Both the position numbers and the translations under genes were made by a program. 33,471 nucleotides of DNA from Rhodospirillales bacterium (GTDB lineage Bacteria > Pseudomonadota > Alphaproteobacteria > UBA828). The DNA lies in the NCBI GenBank assembly GCA_028818565.1, contig JAPPNV010000053.1:1-33471 (forward strand), written 5' to 3'. The notes beneath the pieces were generated by a model. The model was not told the origin of the DNA. It was given only the letters and a program-made list of their open reading frames with translations, and did no database searches. Positions 1-8,967 of the stretch are shown one piece after another. Numbering within the stretch: position 1 is the stretch's first letter; every line of letters starts with the position of its first letter.

Positions 1-1
1 G

Positions 2-16
2 GAACATATTGAGAAC
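2..16. promoter_or_regulatory. Candidate alphaproteobacterial LexA (SOS) box
   Basis: GAACATATTGAGAAC = GAAC-N7-GAAC, matching the direct-repeat form of the alphaproteobacterial LexA operator; lies at the window edge so the controlled gene is uncertain. Confidence 0.4.
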
Positions 17-67
17 ATACCCTCTTCACGGCGGAGTGTCATGGATAAGCAGGAAAAAGTTTGTTGT

Positions 68-115
68 GGTCCTGAGCGGACTGGACGTCCCCTGGGCGGT
101 CCCGAGCGGTCCGGA
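68..115 (+). repeat. Two imperfect 18-bp direct repeats upstream of the pilus genes
   Basis: GGTCCTGAGCGGACTGGA (68-85) and GGTCCCGAGCGGTCCGGA (98-115), 30 bp apart, just before AT-rich GTATACTTAACC. Confidence 0.5.
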
Positions 116-192
116 GTATACTTAACCCATTGTTTTTACACTATTATCCCCGTTGACAGGCGTGATTCTCCGGGCTCTCCTGCGCTCCCTTC

Positions 193-1884
193 ATGGCCGC
201 AGGAGGCGACGCGGAGATGCAACCCGGACGGTTTTCCGATCTCGTCGAGACCTTTTGCCTGGGTCTCCGGGCGCCCGATCGGCGCCATCGGCGCCGGGTC
301 CGGGGCGCCGTGGCCGCGCTCGTCTGTGCGGGACTGCTGTCGGGCTGCGGAGCGGCGGTCTGGGAGGAGGCGCGCGGCGCGGCCGATGAGGCGGCGCGCG
401 GGATCTCGGCGCTGAGGGAGGCGCCGGAGGGGCCGCGCTTCTCGGCCATCCGGATGATCGAGCGCCCCTGGCTCGGACTGACACGGCAGGAGCGCGCGGC
501 CGACGCGGCCCTGCCCGTGCGGCTGCTTCAGGCGGACGCGGTGACCCTGCCGCTCATGGGGATCGGCGAAGCCTCCGTTCTGGCCCGGCGGATCGAGGCG
601 GCGGCCGGGATTCCTGTGCGCTTCATCGGAGAGGGTCCCGGCAACGGAGACGCCTCCCCGGCCGGCACACCCCCCGGATTCGGCGTCGACCGGCTCTCGC
701 CGGACGGCGGCGTCTGGACCGGTCCTCTCGATGCGCTGCTCGAGACCTGGACGGAGCCGAAGGGCTATGCCTGGCGCTATGGCGGCGACGGCGGCGCCAT
801 CGAGATCGTGCGCCGCGAGTCGGCGGTGTTCCGCATCAACGCGCTCGCCGGCACGCAGCACTACGCGGCGTCCGGCTCGACCGACGACGCCGCGTCGGGC
901 GGCGACGAGGGCGGCGGCGTGCTGACCCGCCAGTCGATCGCGGCCGAGACCGAGTACGACCCCTGGCCCGAGATCGAGGCGCAGGCGAAGGCGCTTGCCG
1001 GACCGGGCGCCTCGGTGACGGCGGCACCGTCGAGCGCGTCGGTGCTGGTCAGCGGCACGCCCCGCGACGTGGACAGGGTGCGGGGCTTCCTGCGACATCT
1101 CAACCGCGAGGTGCTGCGCCCGGTCACGCTCTCGGTGCACGTCTACACGGTGCGCATGGAGCGCGAGGCCGACTACGACTTCGGCCTCGCCGCCCTGGTC
1201 AGGGAGCTGTTTGGCACCTCGGCCCAGCTCGCGGTGTCGCCCGAGTCGGTGGCCATCGTCAGGCCGTCCGCTGCGGTTGGCGACACGCTGTCGGCGACGG
1301 TGCGGGCGCTGTCGCGCGCGGGCACGGTCTCGCGGGTGCTGTCCGCCGACATTCCCTCGCTCAACGGCAAGCCGGCGCAGTTCTTCGAGCTCTACAAGGA
1401 GGCCTACGTCAAGGAGCACCGCACGACGGCGGGCGAGGGCATCGCCCAGACCGAGATCGTGCCGGGAACGGTCTCCTCGGGCTTCGCCGCGAGCTACATC
1501 CCGCGCATCACCGGGCCGGGCGAGGTGCTGGTGCGGCTCTTCGCATCCTTGCGCGACCGTCCGGTGTTCCGCGAGGTCACGGGGGGTGGCGCGACGATTC
1601 AGCTCCCGGCCTACGCCAGCCGCGCGGTGCAGGTGACGCAGCGGATCCGGCGCGGCGAGACGCTGCTGGTGACCGGGTTCTCGAGCAGGCGCGCGGAGGC
1701 GGACGGCTCGGGGACGTTCACGGAAGAGGTGCCGCTTCCCGGTGGCGCGCGGCGGGGTGCGCTGGCGCGCACCGAGCAGGTGCTGCTGGTGAAGGCCGAG
1801 ATCGGCGCGCCGCTCGGAATCATCGAGGCGGCGGAGCTCCCTGGTACGGGGGAACGCCCCGGTCGCCCGGGGAAGCCGCTATGA
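193..1884 (+). CDS. pilN: PilN-type secretin lipoprotein of the type IVb/thin pilus system
   Basis: Lipobox-like LLSGCG near the N-terminus; secretin-like C-terminal half (VTLSVHVYTVRMER..., ...VQVTQRIRRGETLLVTGF); followed by PilO/PilP/PilQ-like genes. Start may be ATG 217. Confidence 0.75.
   Translation: MAAGGDAEMQPGRFSDLVETFCLGLRAPDRRHRRRVRGAVAALVCAGLLSGCGAAVWEEARGAADEAARGISALREAPEGPRFSAIRMIERPWLGLTRQERAADAALPVRLLQADAVTLPLMGIGEASVLARRIEAAAGIPVRFIGEGPGNGDASPAGTPPGFGVDRLSPDGGVWTGPLDALLETWTEPKGYAWRYGGDGGAIEIVRRESAVFRINALAGTQHYAASGSTDDAASGGDEGGGVLTRQSIAAETEYDPWPEIEAQAKALAGPGASVTAAPSSASVLVSGTPRDVDRVRGFLRHLNREVLRPVTLSVHVYTVRMEREADYDFGLAALVRELFGTSAQLAVSPESVAIVRPSAAVGDTLSATVRALSRAGTVSRVLSADIPSLNGKPAQFFELYKEAYVKEHRTTAGEGIAQTEIVPGTVSSGFAASYIPRITGPGEVLVRLFASLRDRPVFREVTGGGATIQLPAYASRAVQVTQRIRRGETLLVTGFSSRRAEADGSGTFTEEVPLPGGARRGALARTEQVLLVKAEIGAPLGIIEAAELPGTGERPGRPGKPL
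1846..1862 (-). repeat. 18-bp-family palindromic repeat (family II)
   Basis: Reverse complement CCGGGGCGTTCCCCCGT, identical to 17422-17438. Confidence 0.6.
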
Positions 1885-3305
1885 GCGCGATCGTCGCCGG
1901 CGGGCGGGCCTGGGCGGCAGGGCTCTACTGGCTCGGCCGGGAGGGCCCGCGCGCCACCGCGCGGACGGCGCGCAGGCTGAACCGGCCCTGGTGCGTGCAT
2001 CACGGCGGGCGCACCGGCTTCGCCGCTGCCGATGCGGGCGAGAGCCCGGAGGGCCCTGACCGTGCGGGTCTTGGCCCTGCGGGTCTTCACCCTGAGGGTT
2101 CTGGCCCTGGGGGCCTGCCGGCGCCGGCGCCAGCGCTGCTGGAGCATCTCGGCGGCGCGTTCTGGATGGCGTTGGTCGAGGGCGAGGCGGATCCGTCCGA
2201 TGCCGGCGGCAGGCGCCGCTTTGCGCTGGTGAAGGCGCGGGACGGCGCGGTGCTGGCGGACGGCGACGAGGTCTTCGACGACCGTGGGGCGGCGCTCGCC
2301 GCCTTCGAGCGGGCGCGGGGCCTGGGCTGGGCGCTGCATGCCACGCCGGGGCTCTTGCCCGATCTGGACGGCAAGGACGAGGTGACGCCGCTGGAGCCGG
2401 CGGCGCTCGCCGCGGCGGCCTCTCGGATGGGTACGTCGATCGCGCTGGGCCGTGTGCGGCCGGCGGCGGGGCGGATGCTGGTTCCGCCGGCGGCCCTGAT
2501 CGGCATTGCCGCGCTGATTGCTGCGGGCGCGCTCTGGCTGCAGCGGGACACCCTCGTGGCGTGGCTGGCGCCGCCCGCGCCAGCCCCGGCTCCGGCGGCG
2601 GTGCTACCCGAGCCGGAGGTCTCGGTCTCGGTCGACCCGGCGGCGCTGATCGCGGCCTGCCGGCGGGCGCTGGCGGAGAACCCGCCCTTCATGCCGGGCT
2701 GGCGGATCGAGCGTATCGGCTGCGCGGCCCGCTTCGCCGATGCGGAGATCGTCGCGGCCGTCCCCGGGCTCGTGGGGCGGGCGGTGCTGCTGGTCCGCTG
2801 GCGGCTGGCCGCCGGTCATGCCGGGGCTGTGCAGCGGCGCGTGGCGGAGGCGCATCTCGGCCGCCGGCACGCGGCGGCGGTGTCGGACGGGCGGGCCTGG
2901 GCGGCGGCGCCGCTCGATCCGGTGCTGCGGGAGGCGGATGGGCGGCAGCCGCCGTTTCTCGCGCTGCGCCGGGCCGTCGACAGGAGCTTTGGCGCGCGCG
3001 GCGCCTTGCTCGGCTACGCCCACGACGCGGACGGCGGCTGGCGGATTGCGATCGAGGACCCGGGGCCGCTGTCCCGCCTGGCCGCTCTGGCGGGCGGCAT
3101 CGGCGGGCTCGAGGTCACGGCGCTCTCGCGCGGTGCGGAAGGGAGATGGCGCCTGGAGGCGCGGCCTCTGGCTCCCGAACGCATGACAGCGTCGCAACTC
3201 CGGGCGCTCGGCGTCGCCGCCGATGGCAGCCGCGTCGGGGCGGGGATCGGTTCGGACGACGGAAAGGAGGTTCCTCATGGAACGCGGCATCGTGGCGACT
3301 CGTAG
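1881..3305 (+). CDS. pilO: PilO-like (PilO2) pilus assembly protein
   Basis: 474 aa with one central TM (LIGIAALIAAGALWL), ATGA overlap with pilN, position between secretin and pilP. Confidence 0.6.
   Translation: MSAIVAGGRAWAAGLYWLGREGPRATARTARRLNRPWCVHHGGRTGFAAADAGESPEGPDRAGLGPAGLHPEGSGPGGLPAPAPALLEHLGGAFWMALVEGEADPSDAGGRRRFALVKARDGAVLADGDEVFDDRGAALAAFERARGLGWALHATPGLLPDLDGKDEVTPLEPAALAAAASRMGTSIALGRVRPAAGRMLVPPAALIGIAALIAAGALWLQRDTLVAWLAPPAPAPAPAAVLPEPEVSVSVDPAALIAACRRALAENPPFMPGWRIERIGCAARFADAEIVAAVPGLVGRAVLLVRWRLAAGHAGAVQRRVAEAHLGRRHAAAVSDGRAWAAAPLDPVLREADGRQPPFLALRRAVDRSFGARGALLGYAHDADGGWRIAIEDPGPLSRLAALAGGIGGLEVTALSRGAEGRWRLEARPLAPERMTASQLRALGVAADGSRVGAGIGSDDGKEVPHGTRHRGDS
2062..2121 (+). 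repeat. 15-bp-period degenerate tandem repeat (variant of family I)
   Basis: GTGCGGGTCTTGGCC / CTGCGGGTCTTCACC / CTGAGGGTTCTGGCC / CTGGGGGCCTGCCGG. Confidence 0.7.
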
Positions 3306-4980
3306 ACGGCGTTCGACAGGACACTCGTGCCGGAGAAACGCCCTGAAGGCGGTTCTGCTGGCCGGGGCGGGCGCGGTGGCCATGACCGGCGCGGCGCCGG
3401 TGCCCGCGCAAGTGCCGGATGACGAGCGGGCCTACCGCCGGGAGGCGCTCGCGCATGCGGGCGCGGTGGAGGCCGCGTGGCGCAGGCTCGAGACCTGGAT
3501 CCTGGAGGAGTCGACCGCTGCCGTGGCATGGCCGGGCGCGGTGCCGCCGGCGGAGACCGGATGGCAGGCGTCGTGGACGCTGCGCGGGCTGGAGGCCAGG
3601 TACTGCGACGACGTCCTGCTGGTCTATCTCGCGCCGGAGGAGCTGAAGGGCACGGGCAACGACCACCGCGCGGTCCACGCCGCGCCGCATACCTACGGCG
3701 GCGGCGACCGACCGGTGCTGCACTGGCTCGAGAACGGCAGAGCCGAAGGCGGCGCCGGACGTGCCGCCGTGACGCTCCCCGCCTGCCTGTCCGAGGCTGC
3801 GCACGGAGGGCCGCTGCCGTCCGGGCGCGCGGCGCTGGCGGGCGGGGTGCCCGACCCCTTCCTCAACACCGTCGAGCAGGTGACGCGCGAGCGGCGCGAT
3901 GAGCCCTGTCCCGCCGGCAGGCACGGCGAGGGCCGCACCCTGATCCGGGAGGTGACGCGGGAGCACGACGGGCGCGGCGATCCGGCGGGCGCCCCGGTCG
4001 AGGGGTCGTGGGAGGTGTCGATCGACCTCTGCCGCGACGACTACAGCCAGTGGGAGCATTACACGCTGGCCTGCCACTGGGACGCCGGGCCGCCGCACAA
4101 CCGGCGCATGGAGGGACGGGAGGTGTGGCGCCGGCTGCGGACGGTGACGGCTACGGGCGAGAGCCTGGGGGCGCCCGAGTTCGTGTCGACCAGCTGCTGG
4201 ACCGACGGCGCCCTGCCGCCGGCGCCGGTGCCGGAGGTTACCGAGGCCTCGCACGAGGAGACGAAGTCCGGATCGTGCCCGGCGGGGTATGTCGGCTCGA
4301 TCGGCTACCGGCGCACGGTGACGCTGCGCTCCACGCGCTTCCCCTGGGACGAAGCCCCGGTGACGCAGACCGTCCGCACGCCGTGGACGGTCGAGAGGGA
4401 CGACTGCGAGGCGGAGGCGGAGCCGGACTGGGGCGGGGCGGACCACGGCGACCACGGGGGAGGCCCCGACGGCGGAACGAGCGGCCCCGGCGGCGATGCC
4501 TGCGGCGGCCCTGCGCCCGGTGAGACGACGGGAGACGTCTGCAGCGCGGACGGAATCGGCGGCCTCGGCGGAGACGGAGACGGCGGGGGCGGCGATGGCG
4601 CGGGCGGCAACGGCGGCTGCTTCCTCACCACGGCGGTGACCGAGCGTCGCGGTGAGCCCGACGACGGCCCGACGCTGACGCTGCTGCGGGCCTTCCGCGA
4701 CGGCTACATGACGGGGACGCCGGAGCGGCGGGCGCTGGTCGCCGAGTACTACGCGATCGCGCCGAAGCTGGTGGCGGCGATCCCGGCGGGCCATGCCGAG
4801 TGGGAGCGGATCGCGCTTGCGGTCGACCTGGCCGCGGACGCCATCGCCGACGGGGCCGGGGACGAAGCCTTCGCCGTCTACGTCGAACTGGTGCGCCGGC
4901 TCAGGGAGGACTGGGGGGCGGCGGCCGGGATCTTCGGCCCGAGGGTCCGGCACGAGTGTCTGGCCGGGAAACGGCCGTGA
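3277..4980 (+). CDS. Secreted Cys-rich protein with C-terminal CFI-box-like domain
   Basis: Strong SD AAAGGAGG 6 nt upstream of ATG 3277; signal-peptide-like N-terminus; CPAG...W.V..C module present twice; Gly-rich linker then GGCFLTTAVTERRG...LTLLRAFRDGYMTGTPERRALVAEYYAIAPKLVAAI. Confidence 0.6.
   Translation: MERGIVATRRRRSTGHSCRRNALKAVLLAGAGAVAMTGAAPVPAQVPDDERAYRREALAHAGAVEAAWRRLETWILEESTAAVAWPGAVPPAETGWQASWTLRGLEARYCDDVLLVYLAPEELKGTGNDHRAVHAAPHTYGGGDRPVLHWLENGRAEGGAGRAAVTLPACLSEAAHGGPLPSGRAALAGGVPDPFLNTVEQVTRERRDEPCPAGRHGEGRTLIREVTREHDGRGDPAGAPVEGSWEVSIDLCRDDYSQWEHYTLACHWDAGPPHNRRMEGREVWRRLRTVTATGESLGAPEFVSTSCWTDGALPPAPVPEVTEASHEETKSGSCPAGYVGSIGYRRTVTLRSTRFPWDEAPVTQTVRTPWTVERDDCEAEAEPDWGGADHGDHGGGPDGGTSGPGGDACGGPAPGETTGDVCSADGIGGLGGDGDGGGGDGAGGNGGCFLTTAVTERRGEPDDGPTLTLLRAFRDGYMTGTPERRALVAEYYAIAPKLVAAIPAGHAEWERIALAVDLAADAIADGAGDEAFAVYVELVRRLREDWGAAAGIFGPRVRHECLAGKRP
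3320..3334 (+). repeat. Family I 15-bp repeat unit
   Basis: GACACTCGTGCCGGA exact. Confidence 0.85.
4933..4960 (-). repeat. Family I repeat, two units (13-bp spacing)
   Basis: TTCGGCCCGAGGG then TCCGGCACGAGTGTC (exact reverse complement at 4946-4960). Confidence 0.8.
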
Positions 4981-6194
4981 GGCGGTCGGCAACAGGGCTG
5001 CGCCTCCTCTGGGCGGCGGCGGGGCTCGGCGCGATGTTCGCCGGCATCGACGCTGCCTGGGGCGAGTCTCCCGGTCCCAACTACAGTTCGCACGGAGCCG
5101 CGTTCCTCGAGCACCTGCTGTCGGGCCGCGTCTGGGTCCTGGAGCGGCCCAACTCGACGCGCGCCGACGACCGGGGCACGGTCTGGGCGCACTACCACGG
5201 GCCCGACGGCACGCTGCTCGCCTGCGCCCATCTCGGCGGCGCCTATGCGGGGGCCACGGCGCGCTGGCGGGTGGTGGGGTCGAGGGCCTTCCGGGCGCTC
5301 TACAACTACCTCGAGCCCGGTGCGGAGCCGGATCCGGCGAGACGGCGCGGCCACACGCCGATCTTCCACGACCCCGGGACCGGCGCGCTCCACAACGAGA
5401 CGCTGTCGGGAACGAGGTGGCGGATCGCCTCGCGCGGCTGGGTGCAGGAGAGCTGGCCGCGGGCGATGAAGGATGCCTGCCCCGGCCTTGCCGTGCCGGC
5501 CTCGCTGCCGGTCAACGAGCGCCAGACCTCGACCGCCTTCGCCACCATGATGGCGCAGGACCCCGCGGCCTCGGTGCGCAACGCGCCGGGATCGCACCTG
5601 CGCGGGCCGGGCGCCACCGGAGTCGCCGCCGCGCAGCGCCGCGTCACGCTGTCGCGCGCGGACCTTGCGAGGTTCCTCGCCGACAACGACGGCTTCGTGC
5701 TGACCGACACCGCCGGCACCCGCCACGTGCTGGTGCTGGGCGAGGCGGGCGACGAGCTCTGGCTGCTCGCGGACGACGGCGCGGTGGCCGACACCGGGCT
5801 GCTGGTGCCGTCCTCGGACGGGACCGGGATCGCGGTCCACTACGAGGGCCTGCCGATACGGCCCAGATACCGGATCGGCGACGCCCTCCCCTTCCTGCCG
5901 ACGGGCGAGCGTTTCACGGCGATGCGCATGACCGACCGGCTCGCGGCGGAGGGGACGCCGGTGGCGCTGCCCTTCCCGGGTCGCGCCGAGACGGTGGTGC
6001 GTCTGGCCGCCGACGGCACGCTTGCGGCGGAGGGCGACGGTGGGGAGAGAGTCCCCGGAACCTGGCGCTGGTCGCGCGGCGAGCTGGTGATGACGCTGGA
6101 GGGGATCCTCGGGCCAGGGACCGAGGCCCGCTATCCCTGGCGCGTGCTCGCCGGCCAGGCGGGACCGGGGACGCTCGTGCCGGGGATCCGATGA
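4977..6194 (+). CDS. Hypothetical secreted protein in pilus operon
   Basis: GTG start in GTGA overlap with upstream stop; hydrophobic N-terminus; no family recognised. Confidence 0.5.
   Translation: MRRSATGLRLLWAAAGLGAMFAGIDAAWGESPGPNYSSHGAAFLEHLLSGRVWVLERPNSTRADDRGTVWAHYHGPDGTLLACAHLGGAYAGATARWRVVGSRAFRALYNYLEPGAEPDPARRRGHTPIFHDPGTGALHNETLSGTRWRIASRGWVQESWPRAMKDACPGLAVPASLPVNERQTSTAFATMMAQDPAASVRNAPGSHLRGPGATGVAAAQRRVTLSRADLARFLADNDGFVLTDTAGTRHVLVLGEAGDELWLLADDGAVADTGLLVPSSDGTGIAVHYEGLPIRPRYRIGDALPFLPTGERFTAMRMTDRLAAEGTPVALPFPGRAETVVRLAADGTLAAEGDGGERVPGTWRWSRGELVMTLEGILGPGTEARYPWRVLAGQAGPGTLVPGIR
6170..6184 (+). repeat. Family I repeat unit (variant)
   Basis: GACGCTCGTGCCGGG close to the stop codon of the 4977-6194 gene. 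Confidence 0.65.
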
Positions 6195-7258
6195 AGGCCG
6201 CGGCACGCAGGCCGGCTCTCGTCCCGGCCGTGGTCCTCTGCGCCGCGTTGACGGTGGCGGCGGACGGCACATGGGCGGGCGGGGAACTCCTGGCGCCGTT
6301 TCCTGGCGCCGCAACGGATGGCGGAGGCAGAACGGCGCAAGTGGCGCCGGAACCCTTGGGCGCGACGGCGGCAAGCCCCGTGGCGCCCGCCGCGCCGGTC
6401 ACGGCCGCGGAGGAGACCGCAAGACCGGCCGAAAACCCCGCCGAACCGGTGACCGGACCCGCCGCGATCGGGAAGCCCGCTGGCAACGGCACAGCGCAAG
6501 ACCGGGCTCGGAATACGCAGGCTGACGTGCCGGCCGGCGGCAGCCGGCTTCTGCGGGCGCTGGCCGGGACGGAGAAGGCGCCGGCCTCGCAGAACGACGG
6601 GACCGCAGGCGCTGCGTCCCGCTCCGGCACGAGTGTCTTCGCTGCCGAGGGCTGTCCCCGCGCGCTGCTGTGGCGGCTGCTGGCGGGCGCGGCCGGGGAG
6701 GCCGACGCGCTGTCGGCGCTCGGGATCGAGCGCGAGATCCTCGCGCTCTGCCGCGAGCGCCAGGAAATCCTCGTTGGCCTGTTCGAGGCGGAAGCCGCGC
6801 TGCGCGAGCTGAGCGCGCCACCGCCGGCCGCGGAACCGGTGGCAAGGACGAGCAAGCCCGTGGCGCCGGCGCCTGCGACGCAGACGATCGCGGCGAGTCG
6901 GGCGGCGACGCCGTCGCCGCTGCGGGCGGCGCTGGTCGCTGCGGAGAACTCGGACGAGGCGGGCCCGAAGGCTCTGGCACGAGTGTCTCCGGCACGAGTG
7001 TCTCCTCGCTACGCGTGGTTTTCGATCATCGGCACCGCGGGCGCGCTCCGTGCCGGCATCACCGACGGATCGGGGGTGTGGTTCGTGCGCGAGGGCGACG
7101 CGCTGCCAGGCGGCGCGAGGATCGCAGCCATCGCCGGGCGCCCGCCAGCGGTCCGGGTGACGGGAGCCGGCGAGGCCTTTGGGCCGGAGACACTCGTGCC
7201 GGAGAGCGGCGAAGCCACCGCGCTGCCGTATCGCGCGCGGCCGGGAGACGCCCCGTGA
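6191..7258 (+). CDS. pilP: PilP-like type IV pilus biogenesis protein
   Basis: ATGA overlap; signal peptide; C-terminal homology-region-like domain (YAWFSIIGTAGALRAGITDGSGVWFVREGDALPGGARIAAI); directly before PilQ. Confidence 0.6.
   Translation: MKAAARRPALVPAVVLCAALTVAADGTWAGGELLAPFPGAATDGGGRTAQVAPEPLGATAASPVAPAAPVTAAEETARPAENPAEPVTGPAAIGKPAGNGTAQDRARNTQADVPAGGSRLLRALAGTEKAPASQNDGTAGAASRSGTSVFAAEGCPRALLWRLLAGAAGEADALSALGIEREILALCRERQEILVGLFEAEAALRELSAPPPAAEPVARTSKPVAPAPATQTIAASRAATPSPLRAALVAAENSDEAGPKALARVSPARVSPRYAWFSIIGTAGALRAGITDGSGVWFVREGDALPGGARIAAIAGRPPAVRVTGAGEAFGPETLVPESGEATALPYRARPGDAP
6623..6637 (-). repeat. Family I repeat unit
   Basis: TCCGGCACGAGTGTC exact. Confidence 0.85.
6973..7002 (-). 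repeat. Family I repeat, two tandem units
   Basis: TCTGGCACGAGTGTC TCCGGCACGAGTGTC. Confidence 0.9.
7174..7203 (+). repeat. Family I repeat, two units
   Basis: GGCCTTTGGGCCGGA GACACTCGTGCCGGA. Confidence 0.8.
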
Positions 7259-8967
7259 CGTGGCAGGGTCGATTGCGGGCACGGTTCCGCGGCTTCGGCG
7301 GTTGGGCGCTGGCGGGGCCGGCGCGCAAGCCGGACCCGGGGCTGGAGCGGTCTGACCTGCCGATCCGGGCGCCCGCGATGGACGCCCGCTTCCGCCGCAT
7401 CTGCGCCGTGTTCGCCGACGGGCGCTGCCTGATCGCCGAGGGCTACGAGCCGGACGACCGGCTGCGCCTCGATCTCGTGGCGCTGCGCCAGGCCGGCGCA
7501 ATCCCGCAGGTGCTCATGGAAGAGAGCGCAACGCTGGAGGAGATCGCCGCGCTCTGGCGGGCGTCCGGGACACTCGTGCCGGGAACCGGCGGCGCTGCGG
7601 TGGACGGCGGCGGCGCGGCGCGGCGCCTGCGTGCCCTGCTGGCGGACGCCGCGGCCGCGCGTGCGAGCGACGTGGTGTTCGAGAACGGGCGCGACGCCTG
7701 CAAGGTCTTCTGCATCGTCAACGATCGCAAGCTGCCGCTCACGGCCCCGCTGACCGCCGAGGAAGGCCAGCGCGTCATGGGCTTCCTCTTCCACTGCAAG
7801 GACGAGGGGTCGTCTCAGACCAGCTACAGGCGGAGCTCCTTCCAGGGCTTCTCGATCCGCGCCGGCGGCGCGGTGCCGCTGCCGGGCGGCATCTCCGCGC
7901 TCCGCTGCGAGCGCGGCCCCCACGACCCCGACGCCGACCACCTCTTCGCACGGCTCTTCTACACCGACCGCCTGGATGCGGACATGACGCTGGAGCGCCT
8001 GGGCTTCTCCGCCGAGGAGGCCGCGCTCTTCGCCGAGATCCGCATGGCGATGCAGGGCGGGGTCTTCATCGGCGGCCGCGCGGGCGACGGCAAGTCCACC
8101 ACGCTCGCCGTCAACCTGGCGCTCCAGATGGCCGAGATGGACGGAAGCCTCAACCTCGTCACGCTCGAGGATCCGGTGGAGTACCGGATCCCTGGCGCCA
8201 TTCAGATCGCGGTGCCGACGGCCGGTGCCGGCGAGACCCGCGCCGGGCACTTCAAGGAGGCGCTGATGCACTTCTGCCGGGTGCATCCCGCATCCGGCAT
8301 GGTCTCCGAGATCCGTGACGCCGACGCCGCGCGGCAGGTGCTGCAGTGCGTCGACACCGGCCACCAGATCTGGACCACCATCCACGTCCACAACGCCAAC
8401 GCCATCCCCTTCCGGCTGATAGACATGGGCATCGGCGCGGCCGAGATGGCGAAGCCGGGCAACGTGGCGCTGCTGATGAAGCAGACGCTGCTGCCGAAGC
8501 TGTGTCCGGCCTGCGCGCTCGACCGCCCGGCGGAAGGCCGCGCGGTGCCGGAGGGGCTGGTCTCCCGGCTCGGCGGACTCGAGGGCCTGCGCTTCAGGAA
8601 CGCGGCGGGCTGCGCCGAGTGCCGCCGGTCGCGTGGCGGCGAGGTCTCGGCGCGCGCCTGGAACGGCTACCTGGGACAGACCGCGATCGCCGAGACCATC
8701 CGCCCGGACGCGGGCTATCTCGGCTTCGTGCGGGCGGGCGACCCCCTCGGTGCCTGGGCTTACTGGCGCAAGGAGATGGGCGGGGTTCCCATCGGGGTGC
8801 GCATCCGCGCCCTGGTGAAGCAGGGCGCGGTGGACCCCTTCGATGCGCTGCTCAAGGGCGGGGCGGGAGAGCACGAGGCCCAGGCCGATCCCCGGCCCGA
8901 GTGTCCCCGGCACGAGTGTCCCCGGCCCGAGGGTCCGGTGGGGGAAGCCGGAGGGGGGTCCCCATGA
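7255..8967 (+). CDS. pilQ: PilQ-type secretion/pilus ATPase (GspE superfamily)
   Basis: Walker A GGRAGDGKSTTL, Walker B-like LVTLEDPVEY, CxxC pairs near C-terminus (CPAC, CAEC). Confidence 0.85.
   Translation: MTWQGRLRARFRGFGGWALAGPARKPDPGLERSDLPIRAPAMDARFRRICAVFADGRCLIAEGYEPDDRLRLDLVALRQAGAIPQVLMEESATLEEIAALWRASGTLVPGTGGAAVDGGGAARRLRALLADAAAARASDVVFENGRDACKVFCIVNDRKLPLTAPLTAEEGQRVMGFLFHCKDEGSSQTSYRRSSFQGFSIRAGGAVPLPGGISALRCERGPHDPDADHLFARLFYTDRLDADMTLERLGFSAEEAALFAEIRMAMQGGVFIGGRAGDGKSTTLAVNLALQMAEMDGSLNLVTLEDPVEYRIPGAIQIAVPTAGAGETRAGHFKEALMHFCRVHPASGMVSEIRDADAARQVLQCVDTGHQIWTTIHVHNANAIPFRLIDMGIGAAEMAKPGNVALLMKQTLLPKLCPACALDRPAEGRAVPEGLVSRLGGLEGLRFRNAAGCAECRRSRGGEVSARAWNGYLGQTAIAETIRPDAGYLGFVRAGDPLGAWAYWRKEMGGVPIGVRIRALVKQGAVDPFDALLKGGAGEHEAQADPRPECPRHECPRPEGPVGEAGGGSP
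7569..7583 (+). repeat. Family I repeat unit
   Basis: GACACTCGTGCCGGG. Confidence 0.8.
8891..8935 (-). repeat. Family I repeat, three tandem units
   Basis: CCCGGCCCGAGTGTC CCCGGCACGAGTGTC CCCGGCCCGAGGGTC in the pilQ 3' end. Confidence 0.9.

Noticed and set aside
3115-4992. 625-aa minus-strand ORF
   Set aside because: Antisense to the CFI-box protein gene; no recognisable motif.
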